Positions 52,072-63,766 of a DNA stretch of 64,000 bases are shown here, in pieces. The number at the start of each line of letters is the position of its first letter. The stretch's first letter is position 1. The stretch is taken from contig NZ_CP019789.1 in assembly GCF_002022685.1 (NCBI RefSeq), forward strand, positions 558,001 to 622,000, written 5' to 3'. A program made the position numbers and the translations under genes. Below the pieces are notes generated by a model. It worked only from the letters and a program-made list of their open reading frames with translations. It was not told where the DNA came from and ran no database searches. This DNA comes from Bartonella schoenbuchensis R1. GTDB lineage: Bacteria > Pseudomonadota > Alphaproteobacteria > Rhizobiales > Rhizobiaceae.

Positions 52072-53009
52072 ATTACCTAGGATATTTGTATTTTTTAGTG
52101 TGATGCATAATAAAACCTATTAACTGGTTTTTGTTAGGCAATCAAAAATTGAAACCGGTTAGTATCTTAAGTTTTAATGATGAAAAAATGCACTTTTACC
52201 TGTTGGTGTTAATCATATAAGGCCGAGTCAATTCTATTGTATTTAATACACTATTATTTTAGCTTCAATTTTCATAAGTTATGAGCACAATTATATAAAT
52301 TACTCAATTTTCAGATTTTTTTTGTGTTATATTAATGTCCAACTTAATAAAGTGTTTGGTTAGATCTAAGTATTTATCTTGAAAATGGTTTCATCTAATA
52401 GCAATTCAAATGTGGTTAGCAAAAATAATGCTAAAAGAGTGAGAATTTTAGCATTTTATTGTTTATCCGGTAATCCCAATGGTAAAAATGTTTGAAGGTT
52501 ATTTTGCAAGCTCAAAAATTATTTCTGATATTAATTGGAGTTTTAAGCACTGCATCTGAAAGCCATAATTAATAAAAAGAAAAATTCCTAATTCTACTAA
52601 GAAGGTTTGGAATAACAATATCTAGTAATGATGATATTGTGTAATTAACTAAATAATGTGTTTTTTTCATAAACAAGAAAATTTTATTACTAAACAAGGT
52701 GGCAAAACTGGGAGGATTTTTAATTTAGCTTTTAATTTTAAAATAATGAGTAAGCTATTTTGTATAGAGTTTCATTATACAAAATGTTAGAAGTATCTTA
52801 TTTAAGAAGAAAGTTTTTGGCATTAAGCAAAATTGCGCATATTTGATGCTCAGAATTTGTTTGAGTAGAGTTTTTATAACTATTTTAACTATTGGAATTT
52901 TAATTCTATTTATCATGGTTGATTGTGGCTTGCGTCAGGGAGTATTGCTAGCCTATGACTAATACAATTATATGCGTCAATAGCAATTTTTATTAATGGA
53001 AGTAAAAAT
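52072..53009. other. 938-bp gap between trkA and clpP
   Basis: No gene supported. Rhizobia usually have hfq and hflX after trkA; I did not recognise either as intact or decayed. The only structured element is an inverted repeat at 52427-52455. Confidence 0.45.
52427..52455. repeat. 10-bp perfect inverted repeat
   Basis: AATGCTAAAA and TTTTAGCATT flank a 9-nt spacer. TTATTGTTT follows. It could be a terminator for a lost or small RNA gene, or an operator. Confidence 0.45.
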
Positions 53010-53642
53010 ATGAGCGATCCAATAAAAACAGCACTGAATTTGGTTCCTATGGTTGTCGAACAGACTAATCGTGGTGAACGTGCTTATGATATTTTTTCCC
53101 GTCTTCTGAAAGAACGAATCATTTTCATTAATGGCCCTGTTGAAGATGGTATGGCAATGCTTGTGTGCGCTCAATTGCTTTTTTTAGAAGCGGAAAATCC
53201 TAAAAAGGAAATCAGCCTTTATATTAATTCACCAGGTGGTGTGGTAACATCTGGAATGGCCATTTATGACACTATGCAGTTTATTCGTCCTCCTGTTTCT
53301 ACTTTATGCATGGGGCAAGCAGCATCTATGGGGTCATTGCTTTTAACAGCTGGAGCAAAAGGTCACCGTTTCTCGTTGCCAAATGCACGTATCATGGTAC
53401 ATCAACCGTCTGGTGGTTTTCAGGGGCAGGTCTCTGATATTGAACGGCATGCGCAAGATATTATAAAGATGAAACAACGTTTAAATGAAATTTATGTTCA
53501 ACATACAGGTCAGGATTATGAAATTATTGAAAAAACTCTTGATCGCGATCATTTTATGACAGCAGAAGAATCTAAAAATTTTGGTTTAATTGATGATGTT
53601 ATACAATATCGCACGGTAACTGAAAAAGAAGAAACAGATTAA
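53010..53642 (+). CDS. clpP: ATP-dependent Clp protease proteolytic subunit
   Basis: 210 residues; serine protease forming the tetradecameric chamber of ClpXP/ClpAP. The catalytic triad is complete: Ser106 in [10 protein letters not shown], His131 in MVHQPSGGF and Asp180. clpX follows after 216 bp on the same strand. GGAAG sits about 7 bp before the ATG. Confidence 0.98.
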   Translation: MSDPIKTALNLVPMVVEQTNRGERAYDIFSRLLKERIIFINGPVEDGMAMLVCAQLLFLEAENPKKEISLYINSPGGVVTSGMAIYDTMQFIRPPVSTLCMGQAASMGSLLLTAGAKGHRFSLPNARIMVHQPSGGFQGQVSDIERHAQDIIKMKQRLNEIYVQHTGQDYEIIEKTLDRDHFMTAEESKNFGLIDDVIQYRTVTEKEETD

Positions 53643-53858
53643 GAATTTTTATAGAAAAAGTAGCTAATTGTTAAGTACATAAAAATTGCCTTTAAAATAG
53701 CTATTTTAAAATATAAGTTTTATAAAATTTGTCATAAAATAATAAGAAAACACCCAAGAATATTGTGATAATCGTAGTTTTGATATATTTGGGATTGTTG
53801 TTATAAAAAACCTCTTTAAGAAGATGAAGTTCAGATATTGAGGTGAAAGGAAAATGAG

Positions 53859-55133
53859 ATGAGCAAAGTTAGCAATAGTGGGGGCGAATCAAAAAATACT
53901 CTCTATTGCTCATTCTGCGGCAAAAGTCAGCACGAAGTGCGTAAGCTCATTGCAGGGCCTACTGTATTCATTTGTGATGAATGTGTAGAACTTTGTACAG
54001 ATATTATCCGTGAAGAAAGTAAATCTTCAGGGGTCAAAGCACGTGATGGTGTTCCTACTCCACAAGAAATTTTAACAGTTCTTGATGACTATGTTATTGG
54101 TCAGCGGTATGCAAAACGTGTCCTTTCTGTTGCTGTTCATAATCATTATAAACGTCTTGCGCATCAGTCTAAGAATGGTGATATTGAATTATCTAAATCG
54201 AATATTCTTCTTGTTGGCCCAACGGGATGCGGTAAAACCTATCTTGCACAAACATTGGCACGCATTATTGATGTGCCCTTTACTATGGCAGATGCAACCA
54301 CTTTGACTGAAGCAGGTTATGTGGGTGAGGATGTTGAGAATATTATTTTAAAACTTCTACAATCTGCAGATTATAATGTTGAGCGTGCACAACGTGGCAT
54401 TGTTTATATTGATGAAGTTGATAAAATTTCTCGTAAAGCTGACAATCCTTCTATTACAAGAGATGTTTCAGGTGAGGGGGTTCAGCAAGCATTGTTGAAA
54501 ATTATGGAGGGGACAGTAGCTTCTGTTCCTCCCCAAGGTGGGCGTAAACATCCACAACAAGAGTTTCTTCAGGTTGATACAACAAATATTTTATTTATTT
54601 GTGGAGGTGCTTTTGCTGGTTTAGAGCGAATTATTTCAGGGCGTGGTGAAAAAACTTCAATAGGTTTTTCTGCTACTGTGAAGGCTCCCGATGAGCGTCG
54701 GGTTGGTGAAATTTTTCATGATTTAGAGCCTGAAGATCTTGTAAAGTTTGGTTTAATACCAGAGTTTATTGGCCGTCTTCCTATTATAGCTACTTTAGAA
54801 GATTTAGATATTAATGCGCTTGTTCAAATTTTATCGCAGCCAAAAAATGCATTGGTTAAGCAGTATAAACGTCTTTTTGAGATGGAAAATGTTGAATTAA
54901 CATTTCATGAAGATGCTTTGCGCGTTATCGCCAATAAAGCGATTGAGCGTAAAACTGGAGCACGCGGTTTACGTTCCATTATGGAAAAAATTCTTCTTGA
55001 TACTATGTTTGAATTGCCAACTCTTGAAGGGGTCCAAAAGGTGGTGATCTCAAGTGATGTAGTTGAAGGAAAAGCTCGCCCTCTTTACATTTATTCGGAG
55101 TGTACAGAAGATAAAGAAAACGTATCAGCATGA
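53859..55133 (+). CDS. clpX: ATP-dependent Clp protease ATP-binding subunit ClpX
   Basis: A 424-residue AAA+ unfoldase that delivers substrates to ClpP. The N-terminal zinc-binding domain has Cys17, Cys20, Cys39 and Cys42. Walker A is GPTGCGKT and Walker [10 protein letters not shown]. The pore loop and the ClpP-binding IGF-like tripeptide (SIGFSA) are visible. Lies between clpP and lon, the standard order. Confidence 0.98.
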   Translation: MSKVSNSGGESKNTLYCSFCGKSQHEVRKLIAGPTVFICDECVELCTDIIREESKSSGVKARDGVPTPQEILTVLDDYVIGQRYAKRVLSVAVHNHYKRLAHQSKNGDIELSKSNILLVGPTGCGKTYLAQTLARIIDVPFTMADATTLTEAGYVGEDVENIILKLLQSADYNVERAQRGIVYIDEVDKISRKADNPSITRDVSGEGVQQALLKIMEGTVASVPPQGGRKHPQQEFLQVDTTNILFICGGAFAGLERIISGRGEKTSIGFSATVKAPDERRVGEIFHDLEPEDLVKFGLIPEFIGRLPIIATLEDLDINALVQILSQPKNALVKQYKRLFEMENVELTFHEDALRVIANKAIERKTGARGLRSIMEKILLDTMFELPTLEGVQKVVISSDVVEGKARPLYIYSECTEDKENVSA

Positions 55134-55305
55134 CGTTATAGTAAATATCGTTAATGAGTACTATTTTAGTGGATCTTCTGAAGTATTATAGCGTAATGCT
55201 TGATTTATTTATTCGTAATTACTACTTCATTTATTATAGAGAAGCTGCTATTTTCTAGAGATAAGCTTATGTGGGGGTGAATTATAGGCTCCAGAAAGGA
55301 AAAAT

Positions 55306-57728
55306 ATGCAACATATTGATGAAAAGACAAAAAGGTAACAGAAGAGCTTTACGCTGTTTTGCCGCTTCGTGATATTGTTGTTTTTCCACATATGATTGTT
55401 CCGCTTTTTGTTGGTCGAGAGAAATCAATTCACGCTCTTGAAGAGACGATGATAGTAGATAAGCAGATATTATTAGCCACACAAAAAAATGCTTCTGACG
55501 ATGATCCAAAATCGGAAGATATTTATGATATTGGTACTTTTGCCAATGTTCTTCAACTTTTAAAACTTCCTGATGGCACTGTAAAAGTTTTGGTTGAGGG
55601 GACTGCGCGTGCAAAAATTAACCAATTTACTGAAAATGAAAGTTATCATCAAGCTTATGCAACTGTTATAGAAGAGTCTGAAGAGAATGAAGTTGAGATT
55701 GAAGCTCTTTCTCGGTCAGTGATTGTTTATTTTGAAAATTATGTAAAACTTAATAAGAAAATTTCTCCTGAAGTTGTAAGTGCTATCGGCCAGATTGATG
55801 ATCCTTCTAAGCTTGCTGATACTATTGCTTCACATTTGGTGATTAAACTTTCAGAAAAACAAGAAATTTTGGCATTATTATCTGTTCGTGATCGTCTTGA
55901 ACGCATACTTTTCTTCATGGAAGGGGAAATTTCTGTTTTACAAGTTGAGAAACGTATTCGTTCACATGTCAAGCGGCAGATGGAAAAAACTCAACGAGAA
56001 TATTATCTCAATGAACAAATGAAAGCTATTCAGAAAGAGCTAGGAGCGGGTGATGATAGCCGTGATGAGTTGTCTGAATTAGAGGATCGTATCAAAAAAA
56101 CAAAGCTTTCAAAAGAGGCGCGTGTAAAGGCTGGGGCAGAGCTTAGAAAATTACGTAATATGTCTCCCATGTCTGCGGAAGCAACAGTTGTACGTAACTA
56201 TCTTGATTGGCTTTTAACTATACCTTGGGGTAAAAAGTCAAAGATTAAGAATGATTTGAACTTTGCTGAAAAAGTCATGGACAATGAGCATTTTGGTCTT
56301 GAAAAAATTAAAGAACGAATCGTTGAATATTTAGCGGTACAAAGTCGATCATCAAAAATAAAAGGTCCTATTATTTGTCTTTTAGGTCCTCCAGGTGTTG
56401 GAAAGACATCACTTGCACGTTCTATTGCAAAGGCAACAGGCCGTGAATATGTCCGCATCTCATTGGGGGGTGTTCGCGACGAGGCAGAAATTCGTGGGCA
56501 TCGCCGAACTTATATTGGTTCTATGCCTGGAAAAATTATTCAGTCTATGAAGAAGTCTAAAAAGACTAATCCTCTTTTTTTACTTGATGAAATTGATAAG
56601 ATGGGCCAAGATTTCCGTGGAGATCCTGCTTCAGCTTTGTTGGAGGTGCTTGATCCTGAACAAAATAGCACATTTATTGATCATTATTTAGAAGTGGAAT
56701 ATGATCTTTCTGATGTGATGTTTATTGCAACTGCAAATACGCTTAATATTCCAGGGCCGCTAATGGATCGGATGGAGATTATTCGTATTGCTGGTTATAC
56801 TGAGTGTGAAAAGGTAGAGATTGTTAAGCGGCACCTTTTGCCAAAAGCATTGAAAGATCATTCTTTATCCAAAAAAGAGTTTAGTGTTTCTGATGGTGCT
56901 ATAAAATCGGTTATCCAGTTTTACACACGTGAAGCCGGTGTTCGTAATCTTGAGCGTGAATTAATGAAGATGGCGCGTAAATCGGTTACAAAAATTCTTA
57001 AAACAAATCAAAAGTCTATAGAAATTACAGAAGATAATATTAATGATTTTTTGGGAACGAAGCGTTATCGCTTTGGTCAGATTGAGGGTGAAAATCAAAT
57101 TGGTGTTGTTACTGGGCTTGCATGGACCGAAGTTGGTGGAGAACTGTTGACTATTGAAGGTGTTATGATGCCAGGTAAAGGCAAAATGACTGTTACCGGG
57201 AATTTGCGAGATATCATGAAAGAATCAATTTCTGCGGCAGCATCTTATGTGCGTTTCCGTGCTGTTGATTTTGGTATCGAGCCGCCTCTTTTTGATAAGC
57301 GTGATATCCACGTTCATGTTCCAGAAGGTGCTACGCCAAAAGATGGTCCATCAGCTGGAATTGCAATGGTAACGGCAATTGTTTCAGTATTGACAGAGAT
57401 TCCTGTTCATAAGGACATTGCTATGACTGGTGAGATTACCTTACGTGGGCGCGTTTTGCCAATTGGTGGATTGAAAGAGAAATTGCTTGCGGCTCTTCGG
57501 GGAGGTATTAAAAAGGTACTTATTCCTGAGGAAAATGCAAAAGATTTGATTGATATTCCTGATGACGTCAAAAATAATATGGAGATTATTCCAGTAAATC
57601 ATGTGAGTGAAGTTCTTAAACACGCTTTAGTTCGTTTTCCTGAAGCAATTGAATGGACAGAGCCTTCTACAGTGTCTACGTCTATCAGAACGGAAAGCGA
57701 TAATGAAGGGGTACCGGTAGCGCACTGA
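55306..57728 (+). CDS. lon: ATP-dependent protease Lon, with an apparent frameshift in codon ~10
   Basis: A cytoplasmic AAA+ serine protease. From 55359 the frame is intact for 789 residues: substrate-binding N domain (PLRDIVVFPHMIVPLFVGRE), coiled coil, Walker A GPPGVGKT, sensor regions, and a protease domain with the catalytic serine in PKDGPSAG. No good start exists for that frame. A perfect ribosome-binding site (AGAAAGGA, 55293-55300) precedes ATG 55306, whose frame (MQHIDEKTKR) stops after 10 codons. Adding one base at A5 (55329-55333) joins it to VTEELYAVLPLR. I therefore annotate from 55306. The alternative is initiation at TTG 55359, missing ~18 residues. Confidence 0.88.
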
Positions 57729-57973
57729 TTCTTATATTGATTCTTATTTTGTTCTATAATTTCCAAATTTTAAAGACGATGAAGTCCATTTTTGGGGTTA
57801 CTACTTTAATTTATTTTAGAAAAAAATGAAAAATTCCGTGAATAACTGTGATTAATGCTAAAAAACAATATTTTCAAAGAAAATAAAACTTCTGTTTGCT
57901 GCGCTTTTCAATAAACTTATTGACGATCGGATGAATTATATTGTCCGACTAATATAGGGAAAGGAAATACTCA

Positions 57974-58252
57974 ATGAATAAAAGTGAATTGGTTAATTCT
58001 ATTGCTGAAAAAGCAGGTGTTTCAAAAGCACAGGCTGGTTCAATTCTCGATGCTTTTATCGCTTCTGTAACAGAAGCTTTGGCTTCAGGAGGTGATGTTC
58101 GTCTTCCAGGTTTTGGTTCTTTTGAAGTTTCTAAACGTGCTGCTACAAAAGGGCGCAACCCTTCAACAGGTGTTGAAATTCATATTCCAGCGCGCTCTGT
58201 ACCTAAATTTTCTGCAGGTAAAAGCCTTAAAGAGGCCGTTAATAAAAAATAA
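57974..58252 (+). CDS. hupB: DNA-binding protein HU
   Basis: A 92-residue histone-like protein that bends DNA and compacts the nucleoid. N terminus [20 protein letters not shown] and the DNA-binding arm [20 protein letters not shown] (about residues 45-64) are diagnostic. AAAGGAAA precedes the ATG. A strong terminator follows. HU next to lon is common in Proteobacteria. Confidence 0.96.
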   Translation: MNKSELVNSIAEKAGVSKAQAGSILDAFIASVTEALASGGDVRLPGFGSFEVSKRAATKGRNPSTGVEIHIPARSVPKFSAGKSLKEAVNKK

Positions 58253-58727
58253 TTGAGCTACATGAAAAAAACCCGATTTATGTATAATCGGGTTTTTTTA
58301 GTTTTTTTAAAATACTTTTACGCGACTTTGCACAAGCAAGGGCAATTTATATTATTATACGATAGGGCTATTTATTAAAAAAGGTTCTCTTAAATAGCTG
58401 AGATGGGATAATAGCTATATATTCAAAATGTATTTACCCCACATTTTAAATAAAGTGCTCGATTACAAGTTAGATATCTGTCGTGAATAAGAGTTGATAA
58501 TTCAAGTTAGGCTAATAATTATCACGAGTTTATTCATACAAGCTAGATCTGTTGAAGTACTGAAATATTAAATTATAAGCAGATCTAGAATAGATTTTAA
58601 CTCTATTTAAGCACTACAATGTACAGAATGCCCCACTTTTAAGGTTAATAAAAGTTTGTTTAATGGGCTAAAGACAGAAGCAATCAGTGCTTTACTAAGA
58701 TTAAAAAGATAATGATTAGTTTAGAGA
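58253..58727. other. Intergenic region between HU gene and trmFO
   Basis: 475 bp between convergent genes. Apart from the HU terminator near its start nothing was recognised. Confidence 0.4.
58265..58299. terminator. Strong terminator after the HU gene
   Basis: A7CCCGATT pairs perfectly with AATCGGGT7 around a 7-nt loop, a 14-bp stem with A and T tails. It can act in both directions and begins 12 bp after the HU stop. Confidence 0.93.
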
Positions 58728-60128
58728 TTATTTTGATTCTTCATGTGTTAACCACTGAATACAATCATTTAAGGCTCGTGTAATTATAGCTTGTTTTTTC
58801 GCTAGTTTTTTTTCTTTGCTAGATAAACGTTTTTCTGAGTGATGAACGCAGTCAACAGGTGGAAAAAGACCGAAATTGATATTCATTGGTTGGAAAGATT
58901 GTTTGCCTGTTTCTTGAGTTGCAATGTGTCCACCAGTAATATGGTTTAAAAGAGCTCCAAATGCTGTAGTTTTTGGCGGTAAAGAAGGACAAGTATGATT
59001 ATATTCAGCAACAGCAAAACGCCCAGCTAAAAGCCCAATTGCAGATGATTCTACATAACCTTCGCAACCTGTGATTTGTCCAGCAAAACGTAATTGGGGC
59101 TTTTGTTTTAAGCGAAGGCTTTTATCAAGAATGATTGGTGAATTGAGATAAGTATTGCGGTGAAGACCACCAAGGCGTGCGAATTCTGCTTTTTCAAGTC
59201 CAGGTATTGTTCTAAAAATACGAATTTGTTCACCATATTTTAGCTTCGTTTGAAAGCCAACCATATTGTAAAGAGTGCCAAGTGTGTTGTCTTGACGTAA
59301 TTGAACAACGGCATAGGGTTTAACTGTAGGGTTATGAGCGTTCGTTAGTCCTATAGGTTTCATTGGCCCATATCTGAGGGTTTCAAAGCCACGTTCAGCC
59401 ATCACTTCAATTGGTAGGCATCCATCAAAATAGGGTGTCTTTTCAAATTGACGAAATTCTATTTTTTCTGCACTTTTCAGTGCTTGAACAAATGTTTCAT
59501 ATTGTTCTCTATTAAGGGGGCAGTTAAGGTAATCTTTTTCAGTTTTTTCAGGGCCGATTTTGTCATAGCGAGATTGATACCAACAGATGTCCATATTAAT
59601 GCTATCAGTATAAATGATAGGTGCAATAGCATCAAAAAAGGAAAGTGCTTCTGTTCCTGTTATTTCTTGTATTGTTTGTGCAAGTGCTGGTGAAGTAAGC
59701 GGACCTGTTGCAATAATAATATTATGCCAGTTTTCAGGAAGGTTATGAATTTCTTCACGTTCTATAGTTATAAGGGGATGATTTTCAAGTGCTTCTGTAA
59801 CAGTTTGGGAAAATCCATCACGGTCAACAGCAAGAGCACTTCCTGCGGGTACTTTATTAGCATCTGCAGCCTTCATAATTAGGGATTTGGCTAATCGCAT
59901 TTCAGCGTGTAAAAGACCAACGGCATTTGTGGATGAATCATCTGAACGAAATGAATTTGAACAGACAAGTTCTGCAAGTTTGTCTGTTTTATGAGCATCG
60001 GATTTTCTTTTTGGTCGCATTTCGTGTAAAATGACAGGGATTCCTGATTGGGCAATTTGCCAACTTGCCTCACTGCCAGCAAGACCACCACCGATGATAT
60101 GAATTGGAATGTTAAATTTATTTGACAT
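58728..60128 (-). CDS. trmFO: Methylenetetrahydrofolate--tRNA-(uracil-5-)-methyltransferase TrmFO
   Basis: A 466-residue FAD/folate-dependent enzyme (formerly Gid) that makes 5-methyluridine at position 54 of tRNAs. The FAD-binding [19 protein letters not shown] is near the N terminus, followed by [12 protein letters not shown] and the C-terminal [16 protein letters not shown] and [10 protein letters not shown]. Starts at ATG 60128. Monocistronic, upstream of the tRNA-Leu gene in opposite orientation. Confidence 0.96.
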   Translation of the reverse strand: MSNKFNIPIHIIGGGLAGSEASWQIAQSGIPVILHEMRPKRKSDAHKTDKLAELVCSNSFRSDDSSTNAVGLLHAEMRLAKSLIMKAADANKVPAGSALAVDRDGFSQTVTEALENHPLITIEREEIHNLPENWHNIIIATGPLTSPALAQTIQEITGTEALSFFDAIAPIIYTDSINMDICWYQSRYDKIGPEKTEKDYLNCPLNREQYETFVQALKSAEKIEFRQFEKTPYFDGCLPIEVMAERGFETLRYGPMKPIGLTNAHNPTVKPYAVVQLRQDNTLGTLYNMVGFQTKLKYGEQIRIFRTIPGLEKAEFARLGGLHRNTYLNSPIILDKSLRLKQKPQLRFAGQITGCEGYVESSAIGLLAGRFAVAEYNHTCPSLPPKTTAFGALLNHITGGHIATQETGKQSFQPMNINFGLFPPVDCVHHSEKRLSSKEKKLAKKQAIITRALNDCIQWLTHEESK

Positions 60129-60253
60129 AATCTCCTTTTAATGGAAGTAGTGCTATCTGAAAAGCATAGATTTTACTTCTGTAATTTATAAGAAGTATAT
60201 ATATTTGAGTTTTTAAATGTATTTACTTTCTTTTTTGCTTTAATTGGTTGGGA

Positions 60254-60282
60254 TTGAGTGGTATAGAAACGCCGCTTATATG
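60254..60282 (+). promoter_or_regulatory. Candidate promoter of tRNA-Leu
   Basis: TTGAGT, 17 bp, TATATG, ending 24 bp before the first tRNA base. The spacing is ideal and the hexamers fair. Confidence 0.4.
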
Positions 60283-60305
60283 AGGTTATTGGTTAACGGG
60301 TTTAA

Positions 60306-60388
60306 GCGGATGTGGCGAAATTGGTAGACGCACCAGATTTAGGTTCTGGCGGGAGACCGTGGGGGTTCGAGTCCCTCCATCCGCACCA
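60306..60388 (+). tRNA. tRNA-Leu (anticodon UAG)
   Basis: Acceptor stem GCGGATG pairs with the 3' CATCCGC, followed by A and an encoded CCA. The anticodon stem CCAGA/TCTGG encloses loop TTTAGGT, giving anticodon UAG for CUN leucine codons. The variable arm of class II type (CGGGAGACCGT) and the T-loop GTTCGAG are visible. Confidence 0.97.
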
Positions 60389-60520
60389 AAATAATCCTTA
60401 CATACCATGGGTTTTTGCGTATGTGAAAATCCGCTTCATGTAGATCTAACACTACAGTGTTGGGGTGTAATTGTTACCGGAGTGGATTTATCCATTCCTC
60501 AGAAATATGAAAGTTGTTCG

Positions 60521-61948
60521 ATGCAAGTTACCGAAACGCTTAATGAAGGACTGAAGCGCGAAATTAAAATCGTGGTTCCAGCAAAAGATTTGGAAATAAA
60601 ATTGAATGAACGGTTGGATGAAACCAAAGATAAGATTAAGCTTAATGGTTTTCGTCCCGGTAAAGTGCCCGCTAGTCATTTGCGGAAAATGTATGGTAAA
60701 TCTTTTATGGCTGATGTTCTTAATGAGATTATTAAGAATGCTCCAAGCTCCATTTTGGCTGACCGCAATGAACGTTCTGCAACACAGCCGCACATTGATA
60801 TAAAAGAAGATAAAGAAGTTTTGGATGGCAAGGCTGATTTTGTTTTTAATTTGAAGTATGAAGTTTTACCAAAGTTTGACATTAAAGACTTTAAGAACAT
60901 AAAAGTTACCCGTGAGCTTGCTGATATTCCTGAAAAGGAGATTGATGAACAGGTAAAGAATATTCTTTCTTCTACTCGTAATTATTCTGAAAAAAATGCT
61001 CCTGCTGTAGAAGGTGATCGCGTTACAATCGACTATATTGGTAAATTTGATGATGTTCCATTTGATAATGGAGCAGGTAATGATGCACAATTGATTCTTG
61101 GTTCGAAACAATTTATTCCTGGTTTTGAGGAGCAATTGGTTGGTGTAAAGGCAGGCGATACAACAACAATTTCTGTTAAATTTCCTGATGATTATAGTGC
61201 TGCACACTTAGCTGGTAGAGATGCTGTGTTTGATGTCACTGTTAAAGCTGTGTTCAAACCAGATGAATTAGAGATTAATGATGAATCAGCTCAAAAGCTT
61301 GGTGTAGAGTCTCTTGATCGTTTACGTGAAATTGTGCGTGGGCAAGTTGAAAGTAAATATGGTTCAATGACACGTCAAAAAGTTAAGCGTCAAATTCTTG
61401 ATGCATTAGATGCTGACTATAATTTCGAGATTCCTGAATGCCTTTTGGATGTTGAATTTAATAACATATGGGGTCAGGTTAATAACGATTTACAAAAAGC
61501 TGGTAGCAGTTTTGAAGATGAGGGCACTACAGAAGAACAAGCACGGCAAGAATATCAGATGCTTGCTCAGCGTCGTGTTCGTCTTGGTCTAGTACTTTCT
61601 GAAATTGGGGTGCGAGCCGATGTTAAGGTAAGCGAAGATGAGTTACAAGCAGCAATCTTTGATCAGGTTCGTCAGTATCCTGGGCAAGAGAAAGAAATTA
61701 TGAATTTTTTCCGGAATACACCGGGAGCTATAGCGAGTCTACGTGCACCGATTTTTGAAGAAAAAGTCATTGATTATTTGTTGGCACAGATAAAAGTCAC
61801 AGATAAAAAAGTGACTGTTGAAGAGTTAATGAAAGAGGATGACGAATTAGATTTAACTAAGAAGAGTGTAACTAAGAAAAAATCCGCAGTGAAAGAAAAA
61901 GGTGTAAAAAAAGTTTCAGCTAAAAAGAAAGCACCTAAAAAGGATTAA
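60521..61948 (+). CDS. tig: Trigger factor
   Basis: 475 residues from ATG 60521 ([20 protein letters not shown]). The frame is open further upstream to 60407 but those residues do not resemble the family. The ribosome-binding domain has the [17 protein letters not shown] signature. The FKBP-type isomerase domain spans about 155-245 ([17 protein letters not shown]). The C-terminal chaperone arms end in a Lys-rich tail. It binds nascent chains at the ribosome exit. A strong terminator follows. Confidence 0.96.
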   Translation: MQVTETLNEGLKREIKIVVPAKDLEIKLNERLDETKDKIKLNGFRPGKVPASHLRKMYGKSFMADVLNEIIKNAPSSILADRNERSATQPHIDIKEDKEVLDGKADFVFNLKYEVLPKFDIKDFKNIKVTRELADIPEKEIDEQVKNILSSTRNYSEKNAPAVEGDRVTIDYIGKFDDVPFDNGAGNDAQLILGSKQFIPGFEEQLVGVKAGDTTTISVKFPDDYSAAHLAGRDAVFDVTVKAVFKPDELEINDESAQKLGVESLDRLREIVRGQVESKYGSMTRQKVKRQILDALDADYNFEIPECLLDVEFNNIWGQVNNDLQKAGSSFEDEGTTEEQARQEYQMLAQRRVRLGLVLSEIGVRADVKVSEDELQAAIFDQVRQYPGQEKEIMNFFRNTPGAIASLRAPIFEEKVIDYLLAQIKVTDKKVTVEELMKEDDELDLTKKSVTKKKSAVKEKGVKKVSAKKKAPKKD

Positions 61949-61964
61949 TTGCATATAATAAAAT

Positions 61965-61994
61965 AGTCTAATAAAACCAGGGTTTTATTAGACT
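61965..61994. terminator. Perfect 14-bp hairpin after tig
   Basis: AGTCTAATAAAACC and GGTTTTATTAGACT flank only AG. It begins 17 bp after the tig stop. A T-rich stretch follows, and it can work in either direction. Confidence 0.75.
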
Positions 61995-62070
61995 TATATT
62001 CTTAAAGTTTGCACTTGTAGTAGTTTTAAACCGGCTTGAGTGTATTTTTAATATTGATAGTGGATTGGCA

Positions 62071-63570
62071 ATGGAAATCGTTGATACTCGTACCCCTGAT
62101 CCTAGGTGTTTTATTTCCGGAGCTACAGGCGATTGGGAAGTTATCATTGGCATGGAGGTCCATGCGCAGATTACATCAGATTCAAAACTTTTTTCGGGTG
62201 CATCAACTAAATTTGGTGCTGAGCCAAACAATCATGTATCGTTTATTGATGCAGCTATGCCTGGTATGTTGCCTGTTATTAATCAAGAATGTGTTCGCCA
62301 AGCTATTCGGACTGGTTTAGGGTTAAAGGCTAAAATTAATTTAAGATCTGTTTTTGATCGTAAAAACTATTTTTATCCAGACTTGCCACAAGGGTATCAA
62401 ATTTCGCAATTTCAGTATCCGATTGTAGGGGAGGGGAAAGTCGTTGTCTCTGTTGGGCCAGATTCGAATGGTCAATTTGAAGATATTGAAATTGGAATTG
62501 AGAGATTGCATCTTGAACAGGATGCAGGCAAATCCATGCATGATCAGCACCCAACAATGTCTTTTGTGGATCTTAATCGCTCTGGTGTAGCTCTTATGGA
62601 AATTGTTTCCAAACCGGATATGCGTTCATCAGATGAAGCCAAAGCTTATATGACGAAATTACGCACTATTGTTCGTTATTTGGGTACTTGTGATGGTAAT
62701 ATGGATGAAGGCTCCATGCGTGCGGATGTGAATGTATCAGTTCGCCGTCCTGGTGAGGTTTTTGGAACTCGTTGTGAAATTAAGAATGTTAATTCCATTC
62801 GCTTTATTGGTCAGGCGATTGAATATGAAGCACGTCGTCAGATTGCGATTTTAGAAGATGGTGGTGTAATAGATCAGGAAACTCGACTTTTTGATGCCGC
62901 TAAAGGTGAAACGCGATCTATGCGTTTAAAGGAAGAGGCGCATGATTATCGTTATTTTCCTGATCCAGATCTTTTGCCATTGGAGTTTGATCAAGCATTT
63001 GTCGATGCTTTAGCTGCAGAATTACCGGAATTTCCTGATGATATAAAACTACGCTTTATCAATGAGATGGGGTTGACTGCATATGATGCATCCATTCTTG
63101 TAACAGAAAAAGCAATTGCTGATTATTTTGAAGAAGTAGCGCGTGGACGTGATGGAAAAATAGTTGCCAATTGGGTGATTAATGACCTTTTAGGTGCTTT
63201 GAACAAAGATAATCGTGAAATTGAAGATACGCCAGTTACTCCAGATCAATTAGGGGCGATTATTGATCTTATTAAAGAGGGGGTTATTTCTGGAAAAATT
63301 GCTAAAGATTTATTTGAGATTATCTGGAATGAAGGTGGAGATCCACGTCAAGTTGTAGAAGAGCGTGGCATGAAACAAGTGACGGATACAGAAGTTATTA
63401 AGGGCGTTGTTGATGAAATTATTGCCAATAACTCTGATAAGGTTGCTCAAGCAAGGGAAAAGCCCGCTTTAATTGGTTGGTTTGTTGGACAAGTTATGAA
63501 GGCAACAGGAGGCAAAGCAAATCCTCAGGCTGTCAATGAATTGGTTAAAACGAAACTAAAAATAGATTAG
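62071..63570 (+). CDS. gatB: Aspartyl/glutamyl-tRNA(Asn/Gln) amidotransferase subunit B
   Basis: 499 residues from ATG 62071; a TTG two codons upstream is an alternative. GatB carries the kinase-like site that activates misacylated Glu-tRNA(Gln) or Asp-tRNA(Asn), using ammonia from GatA. Signature [13 protein letters not shown], then [18 protein letters not shown] and [17 protein letters not shown]. The YqeY-like C-terminal tail is complete. gatA and gatC are not in the window. Confidence 0.97.
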   Translation: MEIVDTRTPDPRCFISGATGDWEVIIGMEVHAQITSDSKLFSGASTKFGAEPNNHVSFIDAAMPGMLPVINQECVRQAIRTGLGLKAKINLRSVFDRKNYFYPDLPQGYQISQFQYPIVGEGKVVVSVGPDSNGQFEDIEIGIERLHLEQDAGKSMHDQHPTMSFVDLNRSGVALMEIVSKPDMRSSDEAKAYMTKLRTIVRYLGTCDGNMDEGSMRADVNVSVRRPGEVFGTRCEIKNVNSIRFIGQAIEYEARRQIAILEDGGVIDQETRLFDAAKGETRSMRLKEEAHDYRYFPDPDLLPLEFDQAFVDALAAELPEFPDDIKLRFINEMGLTAYDASILVTEKAIADYFEEVARGRDGKIVANWVINDLLGALNKDNREIEDTPVTPDQLGAIIDLIKEGVISGKIAKDLFEIIWNEGGDPRQVVEERGMKQVTDTEVIKGVVDEIIANNSDKVAQAREKPALIGWFVGQVMKATGGKANPQAVNELVKTKLKID

Positions 63571-63766
63571 ATATTATAGGGTGGAGGAAAGTTTATCGAT
63601 ATGATATTTATTTGTGATATGAAGTATATGAAATAAGAATTCGTTTTTCAAAAGGGGGTACGATTAAGTTTTATGATAGTTTTTTTATTTTTTTGTAATT
63701 TCAGGCATCGTAACAATTTATTCTAAGGGGTAAGGTTATAGGTGTGCTAAAGAAGTGGAATCGGAA

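Noticed and set aside
52120..52165. Imperfect inverted repeat after trkA (AACTGGTTT/AAACCGGTT)
   Set aside because: Needs a G-U pair and has a long loop with no T-run; not convincing as a terminator.
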